Shown here piece by piece: positions 43,504-52,093 of a DNA stretch of 64,000 nucleotides; position 1 is the stretch's first letter; every line of letters begins with the position of its first letter. Origin of the DNA: Blautia sp. MSJ-9 (lineage in GTDB: Bacteria > Bacillota > Clostridia > Lachnospirales > Lachnospiraceae); NCBI RefSeq assembly GCF_018919065.1, contig NZ_JAHLQG010000020.1, positions 1 through 64,000 of the forward strand, given 5' to 3'. The notes beneath the pieces are model-generated. The model had not been told where the DNA came from, did not search any database, and was given only the letters and a program-made list of their open reading frames with translations. Both the position numbers and the translations under genes were made by a program.

Positions 43504-44247
43504 ATGGCTCAGAAAAGAATGTTCACAATGAAGGTAATAGACAGCGATGCGTTTTTAGATATGCCAATGTCGGCACAATGCTTATATTTCCATTTAAACA
43601 TGAGAGCCGACGACGATGGTTTTGTTGGGAATCCAAAGAGGATAATGAGATCGGTCGGGGGCAGGGACGATGACCTGAGGATCCTGATTGCTAAGCGTTT
43701 TATTCTGACATTTGAAGATGGTGTGATCGTCATAAAACATTGGCGTATGCATAATTGTATTTCACAGAATCGTTATCACGAAACTCAGTATACAGACGAA
43801 AAAAGCCAGCTACTTATTAAAGATAATAATTCATATTCTTTGACGCATGGGACTCCTATAAATGATACAAAACTTGTTAAAGCTCAAAGTGGAGCAGCGG
43901 TTTTGGAAGATAAAGATATAAACGAGGAAAGCACTAAAAAAACTAAGAGAAATGATTATCCAGATGATTTCGAGGAATTTTGGGCTGAGTATCCTAAAAA
44001 AGCCGATAAGGGAATGGCCTATAAAAAATATCAGGCTCGTATAAAGAGTGGATTTTCGCCAGAGGAGCTGAGACAGGCAGCAAGAAATTATCGAATGGAA
44101 TGTGAAAGAGAACATAAGAATCCTCAGTATATCAAACATGCAAAAACATTTCTTGGAGATGCTACACCGTTTGTGGATTATCTGGAAAGAAAACAGACAG
44201 CAGAAAATAATTCGACAGGAAAAGCAGACTTTAGTCAATATTTGTAA
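43504..44247 (+). CDS. Phage replication protein (initiator-like)
   Basis: 247 residues. The N-terminal ~90 residues (MFTMKVIDSDAFLDMPMSAQ, LYFHLNMRADDDGFVG, RFILTFEDGVIVIKHWR) are the winged-helix-type region shared by phage replication initiation proteins. The C-terminal half carries FWAEYPKKADKGMAYKKYQA and AKTFLGD, a short helical module seen in DnaD-type phage proteins. It lies 14 bases before the helicase-loader-like gene, the usual partner order. AGGGGG precedes the start. Confidence 0.75.
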   Translation: MAQKRMFTMKVIDSDAFLDMPMSAQCLYFHLNMRADDDGFVGNPKRIMRSVGGRDDDLRILIAKRFILTFEDGVIVIKHWRMHNCISQNRYHETQYTDEKSQLLIKDNNSYSLTHGTPINDTKLVKAQSGAAVLEDKDINEESTKKTKRNDYPDDFEEFWAEYPKKADKGMAYKKYQARIKSGFSPEELRQAARNYRMECEREHKNPQYIKHAKTFLGDATPFVDYLERKQTAENNSTGKADFSQYL

Positions 44248-44261
44248 GGGGGCAGTGAGAA

Positions 44262-45122
44262 ATGGACACAGCAGCACAGTATATCCCCATGGAACCTTCC
44301 GAAGCAGTTACGCAGATTCATCATGGAGATTATAAAGACGAGGACGGCTTGTGGCATTGTGGCATATGTGGGAAAGCGAGACAGAAAAGAATAAACAGTC
44401 CATTTTTCCCAAAAGTGGTCTGGTGTATTTGCGATTGCAGGATAAAGGAACTAGAGGAACAGAGACAGAAAGAAGAGTATCAGGAAGAGATGAGCCGTAT
44501 TCAGCGGTTAAAAGATGCTTCTATGATGGCCAGCAAATTTCGTGATGCAAGATTTTCTGAATATCAGCAGAGGGAAGAAAACCAGAAGGCGTTTAGAATT
44601 TCTCAAAAATACACTGCTCAGTTTAAACAGATGATCACGGAAGGAAATCCAAAAACAAAAGAGAAAAATGTAGGTTTGGTGTTCTATGGTCCATGTGGTA
44701 CCGGGAAGAGTTTTACGGCGGCCTGTATTGCAAATGAATTGATGGAGCAGAAGATATCCGTAATCATGACATCTTTTGTGAAGATATTGCAGGACATCCA
44801 GGGGCAGGATGAAGCTGCATACATAGGAATGCTGAATGCGTGCAGTTTACTTATCATTGATGATTTGGGAGCTGAGAGGAATACGGATTATGCACTGGAA
44901 AAAGTGTACAACGTCATTGACAGCAGGGTAAGAGCAGACAAGCCAATGATTTTAACAACCAATCTTACGTTTGATGAAATGATGAGGAATCCAGATATCA
45001 GATATCGTAGGATATATGACAGGATTTTTGAACATTGTATTCCGGTTGAGATACCGGGAAAGTCTTTTAGAATTATAAAAGCCGCGCAGAGGCAGAAACA
45101 GCTTGAGGATTATTTCAGTTAA
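44262..45122 (+). CDS. DnaC/IstB-like helicase loader
   Basis: 286 residues. A zinc-type Cys pattern (CGICGKARQ ... CICDCR) lies near 31-61. AAA+ core: Walker A FYGPCGTGKSFTAACIANEL near 140-159, Walker B LLIIDDLGAERNTDYALEKV near 196-215, sensor region ILTTNLTFDEM, RYRRIYDRIFE arginine finger region near 248-258. It probably loads the host helicase DnaB at the phage origin, with the upstream initiator. AAGGGGG precedes the start. Confidence 0.88.
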   Translation: MDTAAQYIPMEPSEAVTQIHHGDYKDEDGLWHCGICGKARQKRINSPFFPKVVWCICDCRIKELEEQRQKEEYQEEMSRIQRLKDASMMASKFRDARFSEYQQREENQKAFRISQKYTAQFKQMITEGNPKTKEKNVGLVFYGPCGTGKSFTAACIANELMEQKISVIMTSFVKILQDIQGQDEAAYIGMLNACSLLIIDDLGAERNTDYALEKVYNVIDSRVRADKPMILTTNLTFDEMMRNPDIRYRRIYDRIFEHCIPVEIPGKSFRIIKAAQRQKQLEDYFS

Positions 45123-45137
45123 GAGGAGAAAGAACGA

Positions 45138-45551
45138 ATGGAAGAAAGTTCAACACAGAAAGTAGGAAAAGAGATTAAAAGAGTCAGAAACCAGATGGGG
45201 TTATCTCAGAAAGCATTCGGGAAGCTTATTGGAAGAAGTGAGAGCCAGATTGGAGCTTATGAGAATGCAACAACAAGTATTGCAGTAGATGTTCTTTTTA
45301 AGATTGCTGCAGTTGCAAAAATAAATCCAGAGGAGTTGATCGCAGGACCGCCGAAGAAAGAAGCAAAAAGCGGATGGGATGCAGAATTACGTATTTATGG
45401 TCTGGAAGATCGCAAAACGGTTATGACAATCCTTGCGGTGAATGGGTACGATGTAGGGCAGCATAAAAAGCAGGTGACACCGACAGGAAAGTCAGTGGCG
45501 TATTTTGTTCATGCTACTGATCGTAAGGAGAATGCGGACACCTCAAAGTAG
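45138..45551 (+). CDS. HTH_XRE protein with unknown C-terminal domain
   Basis: 137 residues. Helix-turn-helix about 12-66 (RNQMGLSQKAFGKLIGRSES, GAYENATTS, DVLFKIAAVAKINPEEL). The C-terminal ~65 residues contain a beta-rich ELRIYGLEDRKTVMTIL. It lies within the early operon, so it may autoregulate late early-gene expression. AGGAG precedes the start. Confidence 0.7.
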   Translation: MEESSTQKVGKEIKRVRNQMGLSQKAFGKLIGRSESQIGAYENATTSIAVDVLFKIAAVAKINPEELIAGPPKKEAKSGWDAELRIYGLEDRKTVMTILAVNGYDVGQHKKQVTPTGKSVAYFVHATDRKENADTSK

Positions 45552-45563
45552 AAGGTGGGTAAA

Positions 45564-45842
45564 ATGAAATATCGAAGAAGGAATCCTGTTGCAGATGCAT
45601 TTCAGTTGAACAGGGATGCCGAAGTAAATGCACCAGAATGGTTTTTGCGAGCAGTCAAGAAAGAAGTCATTTATTTTGACCGATGCATTATGGATGGAGC
45701 TGTCCGTATATATGGATGCACGATAAATACCGGGTGCGGAAAGCTGAGGGCGAAAATAGGCGATTACATTGTAAGAGAACATACAGGAGAAATAAGACCG
45801 TATAAATCACGGGAATTTTCAAGTGTGTTTGAAGGAGTATAA
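45564..45842 (+). CDS. Conserved small phage protein
   Basis: 92 residues. MKYRRRNPVADAFQLNRDAE at the start and KLRAKIGDYIVREHTGEIRP near the end match a common phage family whose members begin with MxYRKxPVxxxAFQ and end with GDYIIxGVxGExYPxK. Function unknown. AAGGTGG upstream of ATG 45564. Confidence 0.7.
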   Translation: MKYRRRNPVADAFQLNRDAEVNAPEWFLRAVKKEVIYFDRCIMDGAVRIYGCTINTGCGKLRAKIGDYIVREHTGEIRPYKSREFSSVFEGV

Positions 45843-45848
45843 AAGATA

Positions 45849-46280
45849 ATGGAAGTCAAATTTACCATATATGGAGAACCGAAAGGGAAAGGCCGCCCGA
45901 GGTTTAATACCAAGACGGGACATGCCTCGACACCAAAAGATACCGTAAATTATGAAACTCTGGTTCATATGGAGTATTTGAGCCAGTGCGGAAATGCTAA
46001 ATTTCCAGATGATGCCATGCTGGATATGAGGATAAAAGCATATTATTCAATTCCAAAAAGCAAATCAAAGAAGCAGCAGGGCCTTATGATGGAAGGCGTT
46101 GTCAGACCAACCAAAAAGCCGGATGTGGATAACTGTATAAAGATTATTGCGGATTCATTGAATAAGATCGCATACCATGATGATACGCAGATCGTAGATT
46201 GTCAGGTAAGAAAGTTTTATTCTGATAAGCCAAGAGTGGAAGTCCGGATTCTGGAAATAGAGAAACCTGTAAATAGATAG
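45849..46280 (+). CDS. RusA-type Holliday junction resolvase
   Basis: 143 residues. The opening VKFTIYGEPKGKGRPRFN and KPDVDNCIKIIADSLN near 94-110 with AYHDDTQI near 113-120 carry the conserved Asp residues of RusA endonucleases. It resolves branched DNA during phage recombination and packaging. It follows the small conserved protein by 6 bases. Confidence 0.9.
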   Translation: MEVKFTIYGEPKGKGRPRFNTKTGHASTPKDTVNYETLVHMEYLSQCGNAKFPDDAMLDMRIKAYYSIPKSKSKKQQGLMMEGVVRPTKKPDVDNCIKIIADSLNKIAYHDDTQIVDCQVRKFYSDKPRVEVRILEIEKPVNR

Positions 46281-46299
46281 TTGAGAGAGGAAAAAACAA

Positions 46300-46905
46300 A
46301 TGGGAATTAGTACAAATTGGCAGGAAATTACAATGGAAAGTGAGTCTTTTTCACAGATCAGAGAGAAATTTAATCTGTTGTTGCAGAAGCTGTTTCAGAA
46401 AATGGAACAGAACCATTCGGATGAAGGATCCATAAATATGAAGGTTGATGTTTCGATGGCAACAAGCTTTATCCCGGATGAGGACGGAAATTCCAGAGAG
46501 GTACATAAACCAGTATTAAAATACAAAATTAATACGCAGGTGCCTGTAAAAGATGGCTTTGACGGTAAGAACGATACCGAAATGGAGCTGGTATTTGATG
46601 AAGAGTTACAGCGGTTTGTCCTTAAATATGTTTCAGAAGGAGGTCAGCAGAGTTTCTTTGATCCTGAATATGCAGAGTTTATGAATACTGTTGATGCTGA
46701 GGCAACTGTCGTAGATGATAAACCTGCACTTCCTATGAAACAACCATTGCTGGAAACATCGAAAGAGGAGCCGACAGAGCAGGAAGAAAGCGTTTCAGAC
46801 GGAGAAAAGACTTCTGATGATGAAATTATGGGACAGGAAGATACAAACGGTGCAGACGGCGGTACAGAATCCTCAGAAGATGATCCTTACCCTTATGATG
46901 AGTGA
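46300..46905 (+). CDS. Hypothetical phage protein with acidic C-terminus
   Basis: 201 residues. The N-terminal part (about 15-125) has a helix followed by beta-strands (NMKVDVSMATSFIPDEDGNS); the C-terminal ~70 residues are highly acidic, low-complexity, with repeated Glu, Asp and Ser. No family recognised beyond its position in the phage early region. GAGAGG precedes the start. Confidence 0.55.
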   Translation: MGISTNWQEITMESESFSQIREKFNLLLQKLFQKMEQNHSDEGSINMKVDVSMATSFIPDEDGNSREVHKPVLKYKINTQVPVKDGFDGKNDTEMELVFDEELQRFVLKYVSEGGQQSFFDPEYAEFMNTVDAEATVVDDKPALPMKQPLLETSKEEPTEQEESVSDGEKTSDDEIMGQEDTNGADGGTESSEDDPYPYDE

Positions 46906-46924
46906 GAGGGGAGAACGAAAGAAT

Positions 46925-47203
46925 ATGGCGAGAGGTTCATTCGGAACATGCAGTAAATGCGGAAAAAGAATTATCTGGATAAAGACAAAAGCAGGTAAAA
47001 ATATGCCGTGTGATCCAGCGTTTGTACATTATGTGGAACAGAAAGGCGGCAAGGACAGAATTGTTCTTAGTAATGGAGACGTAGTTGTAGGAACGGTTCA
47101 GGATTATGCAGAAAATACATCTGGTTATGGATATATTTCTCATTTTGCCACTTGTGAAGCAGCTAAGATGTTCAGAAGAAAAAGGAAAGCTGCAGATAGG
47201 TAA
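46925..47203 (+). CDS. Phage zinc-ribbon protein
   Basis: 92 residues. CSKCGKRIIWIKTKAGKNMPC near 9-29, then a later HFATCEAAKMF; this pattern (CxxCxxxIxWIxTxxGKxMPCD ... H-x2-C) is a widespread phage zinc-binding family. Function unknown. It is the last intact early gene before the missing packaging module. Start ATG 46925 follows GAGGGGAG at a rather long spacing. Confidence 0.7.
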   Translation: MARGSFGTCSKCGKRIIWIKTKAGKNMPCDPAFVHYVEQKGGKDRIVLSNGDVVVGTVQDYAENTSGYGYISHFATCEAAKMFRRKRKAADR

Positions 47204-47334
47204 GGGGAAAAACGTTTCAATAAAAAAAGTAAGCCCCTGCCAGAACATATATGACAAGAGCCCACAAACGGATAACCTGATTATACATCGGGTGTGGATG
47301 ATTAGTCAAACTATAGTTTCTGGAGGGGCATTTT

Positions 47335-47511
47335 ATGACGGCAAAAGAGTATTTAGAACAGGTACGGCATAAACAGGCAGAGATTGGAAATCTGAAAAGA
47401 GATAAAGAAGCGGTGAAAGATATGTTGTTTTCCCTTGGTGGAGGCGGCGAATGCGAAAGAGTAGTAATTCTGATGATGTTGTTGAGAAAACACAAAAAAA
47501 GGGAATTATGA
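47335..47511 (+). pseudogene. Truncated phage regulator-like gene (DUF1492-type start), fused out of frame
   Basis: 58-codon frame starting MTAKEYLEQVRHKQAEIGNL after GGAGGGG. The MTAKEYLxQ opening is typical of small phage sigma-like/DUF1492 proteins, about 120-150 residues, that are normally encoded just before the small terminase gene. Similarity is lost after about residue 38, where the frame runs into the reading region of the XkdF-like fragment in another frame. It probably marks one side of a deletion. A genuine 58-residue peptide is possible. Confidence 0.5.
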
Positions 47512-48290
47512 AAGCTGTTGTCGATGCGGTATCAAAAGCATTGCACTTAGATTCAACCGATGTGATTGAAAAAGGGGCGGTGAAAGATACCTACAATAAA
47601 CGTATTGTCCGGGATAATTTCTGGACAGCATATTATTCTCTTTCCGATTACTTGCTGGAAACGTATAACCCACAAACAGGATGTTACGAGCCAGTACACG
47701 ATGAAACCACTATCAGAGAAGCTTTAGAGGATTTCAATTCAATCGTAGTAGAATTACTGGCCAACAAAGAGGGCGTGTCTAAATCAATTGAAAAGGCAGG
47801 CAAAAAAATGAGCACGCAGAACCGTGAAGCCCTGCAGGGAATCCATGAAAGTCTGGGTGCATTTCTTGAGAAATTCAACGAAGAGGAGGACGAAGAAGTG
47901 AATAAGGCAGAAGTTGAGAAAGTTGTATCAGATGCAATTACAAAAGCTATGGCGAATCTTACTGTAACACCGTCTGTTGCGGTTCCGAGTGCCGAGGGTG
48001 AAGTAACTAATGGGGAAGGAGCTACAAACGTCGCACCGGGCGGTAACGTAGCTACAAATGGAGGCGTTACCGCTTCAGAGATTGAGAAAATGGTAGGCGA
48101 AGCTGTTCAGAAGGCTATGCAGCCGAAAGAAGAAGTCATTACTAAAGAAGTGGCAGAAGCGATGATCCAGGCAGCAGTTGCGAAAGCAATGGAGCCGATT
48201 CTAAAAAGTACAGGACTTCCTACCAATATGAATGATACAAACCTGCAGAAGAGTGCCGAAGAAGAGTGCTATCTGCACGGATTACTTTAA
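47451..48290 (+). pseudogene. XkdF-like protein, C-terminal (scaffold-type) part only
   Basis: 279 codons. Residues about 14-110 (EKTQKKGIMKAVVDAVSKAL, KGAVKDTYNKRIVRDNFWTA, YYSLSDYLLETYNPQTGCYE) match the second half of XkdF-type proteins, in which an N-terminal prohead protease domain comes first. EKAGKKMSTQNREALQGIHE near 118-137 is also typical. The remainder is low-complexity coiled coil (KAMANLTV ... AVQKAMQ) as in scaffolds. The N-terminal protease half and, upstream, portal and terminase genes are absent. A fortuitous GGAGG before ATG 47451 could allow expression of the scaffold part. Confidence 0.65.
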
Positions 48291-48308
48291 AAAGGGAGGA
48301 AAAACAGA

Positions 48309-49247
48309 ATGAATGGCAATAGAACGATTGTAAGCAAAGCAGGGACAATTACGACTGGAACAATGACAAGCGGACTGATGCAGCCATATCAGGCAAAGAA
48401 ATTTTTACAGCAGACTTTTGATGCTACTCCGCTTTCACAGGCAATCAGACATGAGATTAGAGACGAAAAATCTGGTGAGATTGACAAAATCGGAATTGGC
48501 AGAAGAATGCTGAGAGGAAAAACAGAGAACGTAGACGATGGCTACAGAGGCAGCGTTAAGTTTGGGTCCATCCATTATGAGACAAGTGCAGTTCGCCTTC
48601 CATGGGAAATTACAGAAGATACTCTTCGACAGAATATCGAACGTGAGAACGTTGAAAACACAATCACTAATCTTATGACAAAACAGATTGGTGTGGATTC
48701 AGAAGATTTGCTTATTAATGGTGATGAAGGAGCCAGTGAAAGTGATCCAGACTATGAGTTTCTTAAACTGAATACTGGTATCAAGAAGATGATTCTGGAC
48801 GGTGGACATGTTGTCGACGTATCTGGAACTGGGGGCATGGATCTTGAAATGTTTTACAAAGCGGTTGCATCTATTCCAAATCGTTTCAATAACGGAAATC
48901 TTCGCTGGCTTATGAGTCCGACAACTGCACAGCAGTGGGAATTATTCCTTTTGGAAAAGATTACTGAAAAGGGCGGAGCCGTTCCACAGGAACTTTATAA
49001 GAGTCCTGTTGCGATTCCGTCTATGCAGGTTCCGGGACTGTCAAATGACACAATTATTCTTTCTGAGCCTAAGAATATTATTCAGGTTAATACCTATAAC
49101 ATGAGACTCCGCAAAGATGCGGCATCCAAAGATGCGATTATGCAGGATAAGAGATTCTACGTAGTTCACTTTGATTTCGATGTGTTACTTGAAGAGCTCG
49201 AGGCAACTGCTATTATTACAGGGCTTCCAGAATATGTATTTTCTTGA
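48309..49247 (+). CDS. Major capsid protein
   Basis: 312 residues, HK97-fold capsid type found in Xkd-like phages. Marks: MQPYQAKKFLQQTFDATPLSQ near 22-42, GRRMLRGKTENVDDG near 65-79, and LMSPTTAQQWELFLL near 200-214. It follows the scaffold-like fragment by 18 bases. AGGGAGG precedes the start. It is probably cut or not by the protease lost upstream; this cannot be decided. Confidence 0.85.
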   Translation: MNGNRTIVSKAGTITTGTMTSGLMQPYQAKKFLQQTFDATPLSQAIRHEIRDEKSGEIDKIGIGRRMLRGKTENVDDGYRGSVKFGSIHYETSAVRLPWEITEDTLRQNIERENVENTITNLMTKQIGVDSEDLLINGDEGASESDPDYEFLKLNTGIKKMILDGGHVVDVSGTGGMDLEMFYKAVASIPNRFNNGNLRWLMSPTTAQQWELFLLEKITEKGGAVPQELYKSPVAIPSMQVPGLSNDTIILSEPKNIIQVNTYNMRLRKDAASKDAIMQDKRFYVVHFDFDVLLEELEATAIITGLPEYVFS

Positions 49248-49262
49248 TAAGGAGGAACAAAA

Positions 49263-49679
49263 TTGTTTCATTTAAGATTACGAAAAGGACTTTCTTATTT
49301 TGGGATTGTGAGAGCGACAAGCGATAAACCGGATGTATATGTTCAGGAAAAGGAACAGGCCGACAGTCTTGTCAAGTCTGGATATTTCGAACTGGTAGGC
49401 AATACCGAAGTAGAAACGAAGAGAACGCTTGCTGTTAAAGAAGAACACCCGGAAGAGGATGGAGTTGATCTTTTCGGAGACGATGCCAAAGAAGATGAAT
49501 CGCAGGAAAGACCTGAATTAATTGAACTTCAGGGGAAAACAAAAGCGGAGCTGACCGAATATGCCAACAATAAGGGTATTGATATCACCGGATGCAAGAC
49601 CAAGGATGAAATATTACAGAAAATTACTGAGGCCATTGCAAGAGCGGTAGCAGCAAGAGAAGTGCTTAGTGAAGGATAA
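49263..49679 (+). CDS. Phage head-region protein with C-terminal HeH/SAP-like domain, TTG start
   Basis: 138 residues. TTG start preceded by GGAGG 7 bases upstream. The N-terminal 50 residues are short strands, followed by an acidic linker, and the C-terminal ELQGKTKAELTEYANNKGID near 93-112 with CKTKDEILQKI is a helix-extended-loop-helix motif, common in phage head or head-tail proteins and thought to bind DNA or RNA. Lies between capsid and connector genes. Confidence 0.7.
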   Translation: MFHLRLRKGLSYFGIVRATSDKPDVYVQEKEQADSLVKSGYFELVGNTEVETKRTLAVKEEHPEEDGVDLFGDDAKEDESQERPELIELQGKTKAELTEYANNKGIDITGCKTKDEILQKITEAIARAVAAREVLSEG

Positions 49680-49691
49680 GGAGGGAAAAAC

Positions 49692-50084
49692 ATGTTACTG
49701 AATGCTTATGATTTAGGCAAGTGTGGAATCGAACAGGTATTATGTGTCGGAAGAGTATCATTTGACACAAAAGGAATTGCCGATGGTGTTGTGCTGGTAG
49801 AACTGCCTGAGAATATTATTATCACAAAAGCAGTTGCGGTAATTAAAACACCGTTTAATGCTGCGACCACCAATGTTCTTACTGTTGGTGTAAATGATAA
49901 TGCAGATGATTTACTTGGTACAGATGATGTGACAGAGGGAACTGCTGGTGCATACCAGAAGGATATGTTTAAAATCTATAAAGGAAACAAAGTAAATGTA
50001 AGAGCAAAATATACATCTACCGGGGATGCCGCAACAGCAGGAGAAGCAGAAATCTACCTGAATGTTGTAAGAATCCCTGAATAA
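49692..50084 (+). CDS. Small phage head protein (possible decoration)
   Basis: 130 residues, predicted all beta (GVVLVELPENIIITKAVAVI, TNVLTVGVND, KVNVRAKYTSTGDAATAG). No family recognised beyond position between capsid and connector genes; decoration or head-completion function is a guess from context. AAGGAGG precedes the start. Confidence 0.55.
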   Translation: MLLNAYDLGKCGIEQVLCVGRVSFDTKGIADGVVLVELPENIIITKAVAVIKTPFNAATTNVLTVGVNDNADDLLGTDDVTEGTAGAYQKDMFKIYKGNKVNVRAKYTSTGDAATAGEAEIYLNVVRIPE

Positions 50085-50099
50085 GAAAGGGCGTCAAAT

Positions 50100-50489
50100 A
50101 TGGCAGTAGAAAGACCGTGGGTCCTTCCAGAAGATGTGAAAGAGTATACGAGCCATAAGGATGTTGCAGAAAGACCAGATAAAAAGCTGGCCTTCGATAT
50201 TGCCAGGGCCGAAATGAAGGTTATTCATGTTACGAATAATAAATTTACGGAATATGAAGAAATTCCCGAACCAGTGAAAATGGCAGTCATACTTGTAGCA
50301 GAGGCATATGCCAAAAATGACATTGAAGCTACTAAGAAAAAAATGAAAAGTGAATCTTTTGACGATTATTCTTATACTGCTGAGTCAGCTACGATCAGTC
50401 TTGATGGGCTTGATCTTGAGGAACTGCTTGGAGATTATATCATTACAGAGGGGATAGGCAAGACGGTGATGAGACTTAGGGTATTATAG
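50100..50489 (+). CDS. Head-tail connector protein (DUF3199/YqbG-like)
   Basis: 129 residues. VLPEDVKEYTSHKDVAERP near 8-26 followed by a helical bundle (KLAFDIARAEMKVIHVTNN) matches the DUF3199/YqbG connector family, encoded third after capsid in Xkd-like phages. AAAGG precedes the start. Confidence 0.75.
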   Translation: MAVERPWVLPEDVKEYTSHKDVAERPDKKLAFDIARAEMKVIHVTNNKFTEYEEIPEPVKMAVILVAEAYAKNDIEATKKKMKSESFDDYSYTAESATISLDGLDLEELLGDYIITEGIGKTVMRLRVL

Positions 50490-50498
50490 GGAGGACGT

Positions 50499-50858
50499 AT
50501 GTTTGAAGATTTTTTTAATCACAAATGTGATATATACCATCCTGTAAAATCTGAGACAAACATTAAATATGGCATCAAAGTGGAGCCGGTAGAAATGCGC
50601 AAGGACATTCCAGATTTAGAGAATGTACCTTGCCATTTTTATATAAATCCATCGCTGAGCATAAAGCAGAAGGAGCCATATGCAACTGTTGAAGGAGAAT
50701 GCAAACTTGCACTGCCATATGGTACTGATATCAGGGAGAATGATTTTGTCAAAGGCTATGATCACATGTTTCGAGCCGGAATCCCGAAAGTTGTACATGG
50801 AAATCACCATATTGTTGTGACGATGCATAGTGAGGATGGCATAAAGGGGGCGGTTTGA
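50499..50858 (+). CDS. DUF3599/YqbH-like head-tail joining protein
   Basis: 119 residues. FFNHKCDIYHPVKSETNIKY near 5-24 and VPCHFYINPSLSIKQKEPY near 43-61 match the DUF3599 (YqbH/XkdH) family. The stop overlaps the next start by one base (TGATG). GGGAGG precedes the start. Confidence 0.75.
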   Translation: MFEDFFNHKCDIYHPVKSETNIKYGIKVEPVEMRKDIPDLENVPCHFYINPSLSIKQKEPYATVEGECKLALPYGTDIRENDFVKGYDHMFRAGIPKVVHGNHHIVVTMHSEDGIKGAV

Positions 50859-51343
50859 TGATTGATGCAAGTCAGTTAGAGGCATTCGCAAGCAAGGTTG
50901 AAGCTGCAAGAGCTGATTTGAAACCCTATATGGGTAAAACTCTGGAAGAAGTCGGAGAGGAGTTCCTGACAATCATTCAGGGCAATATCGAATCGCTTGG
51001 AAATGTGGATACAGGAAAACTGCTTGCCAGCTTTACAAAGGGCGGTGCGGGTAATATCTGGAATCTCGATCTCGGAGGATTGACACTGCAGATCGGAACA
51101 AATGTGGAATATGCTAAATGGGTTGACCGTGGACATAGACAGACGCCGGGACGTTTTGTTCCCGGTGTTTTTGATGGAGGAAAGTTCAGATACGTTCCTG
51201 GTGCAAAAACAGGAATGGTATTAAAAGCATCCTTTGTTAAGGGCTCCTTTTATTTCAGCAGGTCTGCGGATACATTGAGACGTATGCTTCCAGAAATGGC
51301 AAGCAAGTCTTTAGAACAGTTTTTCCGGCGCTATTTTCCGTAG
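50858..51343 (+). CDS. HK97 gp10-type/XkdI tail protein
   Basis: 161 residues from the ATG overlapping the previous stop; the frame has one earlier TTG codon. NVDTGKLLASFTKG near 48-61 and VEYAKWVDRGHRQTPGRFVP near 87-106 match the HK97 gp10-like family of tail-completion or neck proteins. In Xkd-like phages it corresponds to XkdI. Confidence 0.8.
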   Translation: MIDASQLEAFASKVEAARADLKPYMGKTLEEVGEEFLTIIQGNIESLGNVDTGKLLASFTKGGAGNIWNLDLGGLTLQIGTNVEYAKWVDRGHRQTPGRFVPGVFDGGKFRYVPGAKTGMVLKASFVKGSFYFSRSADTLRRMLPEMASKSLEQFFRRYFP

Positions 51344-51355
51344 GGGGTTAATTGT

Positions 51356-51829
51356 ATGGACATTAGCTTAGAACAGAGCCTTGCGGCCGTGATAAGGTTT
51401 ATTCAGGACAATTCAGAGGAGGGAACAAAGTTGTACTTCGAAGATATATCGGAGGACTTCTATGTTCCCTCTATTTATTTCCAGATTCCATATACCGCTG
51501 GAAGAAAAGCAACGCTGAGTTCTTATTGTACCACTATGACAATGAATATCTGGATCATGGAGCGTTCGGATTGGGAGGCGCAGGCAAAGGCGGCAGGTAT
51601 GCGAGACGGCATTATGCTGAACAATTGTCTGATTCCGATTATGGATGAAGAAGGAAAAGCAACCGGGAAGTCTTTGAGAGTAACACCACCAACAACCCGA
51701 AAAATAGACGATGGAATTGTAGAATTGTCAATTTCATTTGATGTGTATTTCCAGCCGGAAGTGCAGACAACAAAGATGCAGAAATTCTATATCGCATGGA
51801 GTAAAGCAATACAGAAAACAAATAAATAG
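51356..51829 (+). CDS. Tail terminator-type protein (XkdJ/DUF6838-like)
   Basis: 157 residues. Beta-rich; LYFEDISEDFYVPSIYFQIP near 23-43, WEAQAKAAGMRDGIM near 61-76 and VELSISFDVYFQPEVQ near 121-136. Position between gp10-like and sheath genes matches XkdJ, which terminates the tail. The family name is from recollection. Confidence 0.65.
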   Translation: MDISLEQSLAAVIRFIQDNSEEGTKLYFEDISEDFYVPSIYFQIPYTAGRKATLSSYCTTMTMNIWIMERSDWEAQAKAAGMRDGIMLNNCLIPIMDEEGKATGKSLRVTPPTTRKIDDGIVELSISFDVYFQPEVQTTKMQKFYIAWSKAIQKTNK

Positions 51830-51847
51830 ACAAGGAGGGCAAAAAGA

Positions 51848-52093
51848 ATGGCAGCAAAAAAGATTGCTGAGGAGACTGCTGGTGCTGTTATAGCAGAACC
51901 GGCAGTAGAACCAAGCGCAAAAGAACCGAAGTATGCAGTAGAAAAGCTTCGGGAAAACAGCACGGTGTTGTTTGGCGTGTCACGAAGCACTTTTGATGGT
52001 GCGATGTATGGACATGCTGAGAAGGAATACACAAAGAAAGAAGCGAAGGCTATTATTGATAAATGGCTTTACGGAAAGGAAGGTAACGAATAA
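51848..52093 (+). CDS. Small phage protein before the sheath gene
   Basis: 81 residues with an Ala/Glu/Lys-rich N-terminus and a conserved-looking end (LFGVSRSTFDGAMYGHAEKE). AAGGAGG precedes the start; the stop overlaps the sheath start by one base. Similar small genes are common before xkdK. Function unknown. Confidence 0.65.
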   Translation: MAAKKIAEETAGAVIAEPAVEPSAKEPKYAVEKLRENSTVLFGVSRSTFDGAMYGHAEKEYTKKEAKAIIDKWLYGKEGNE

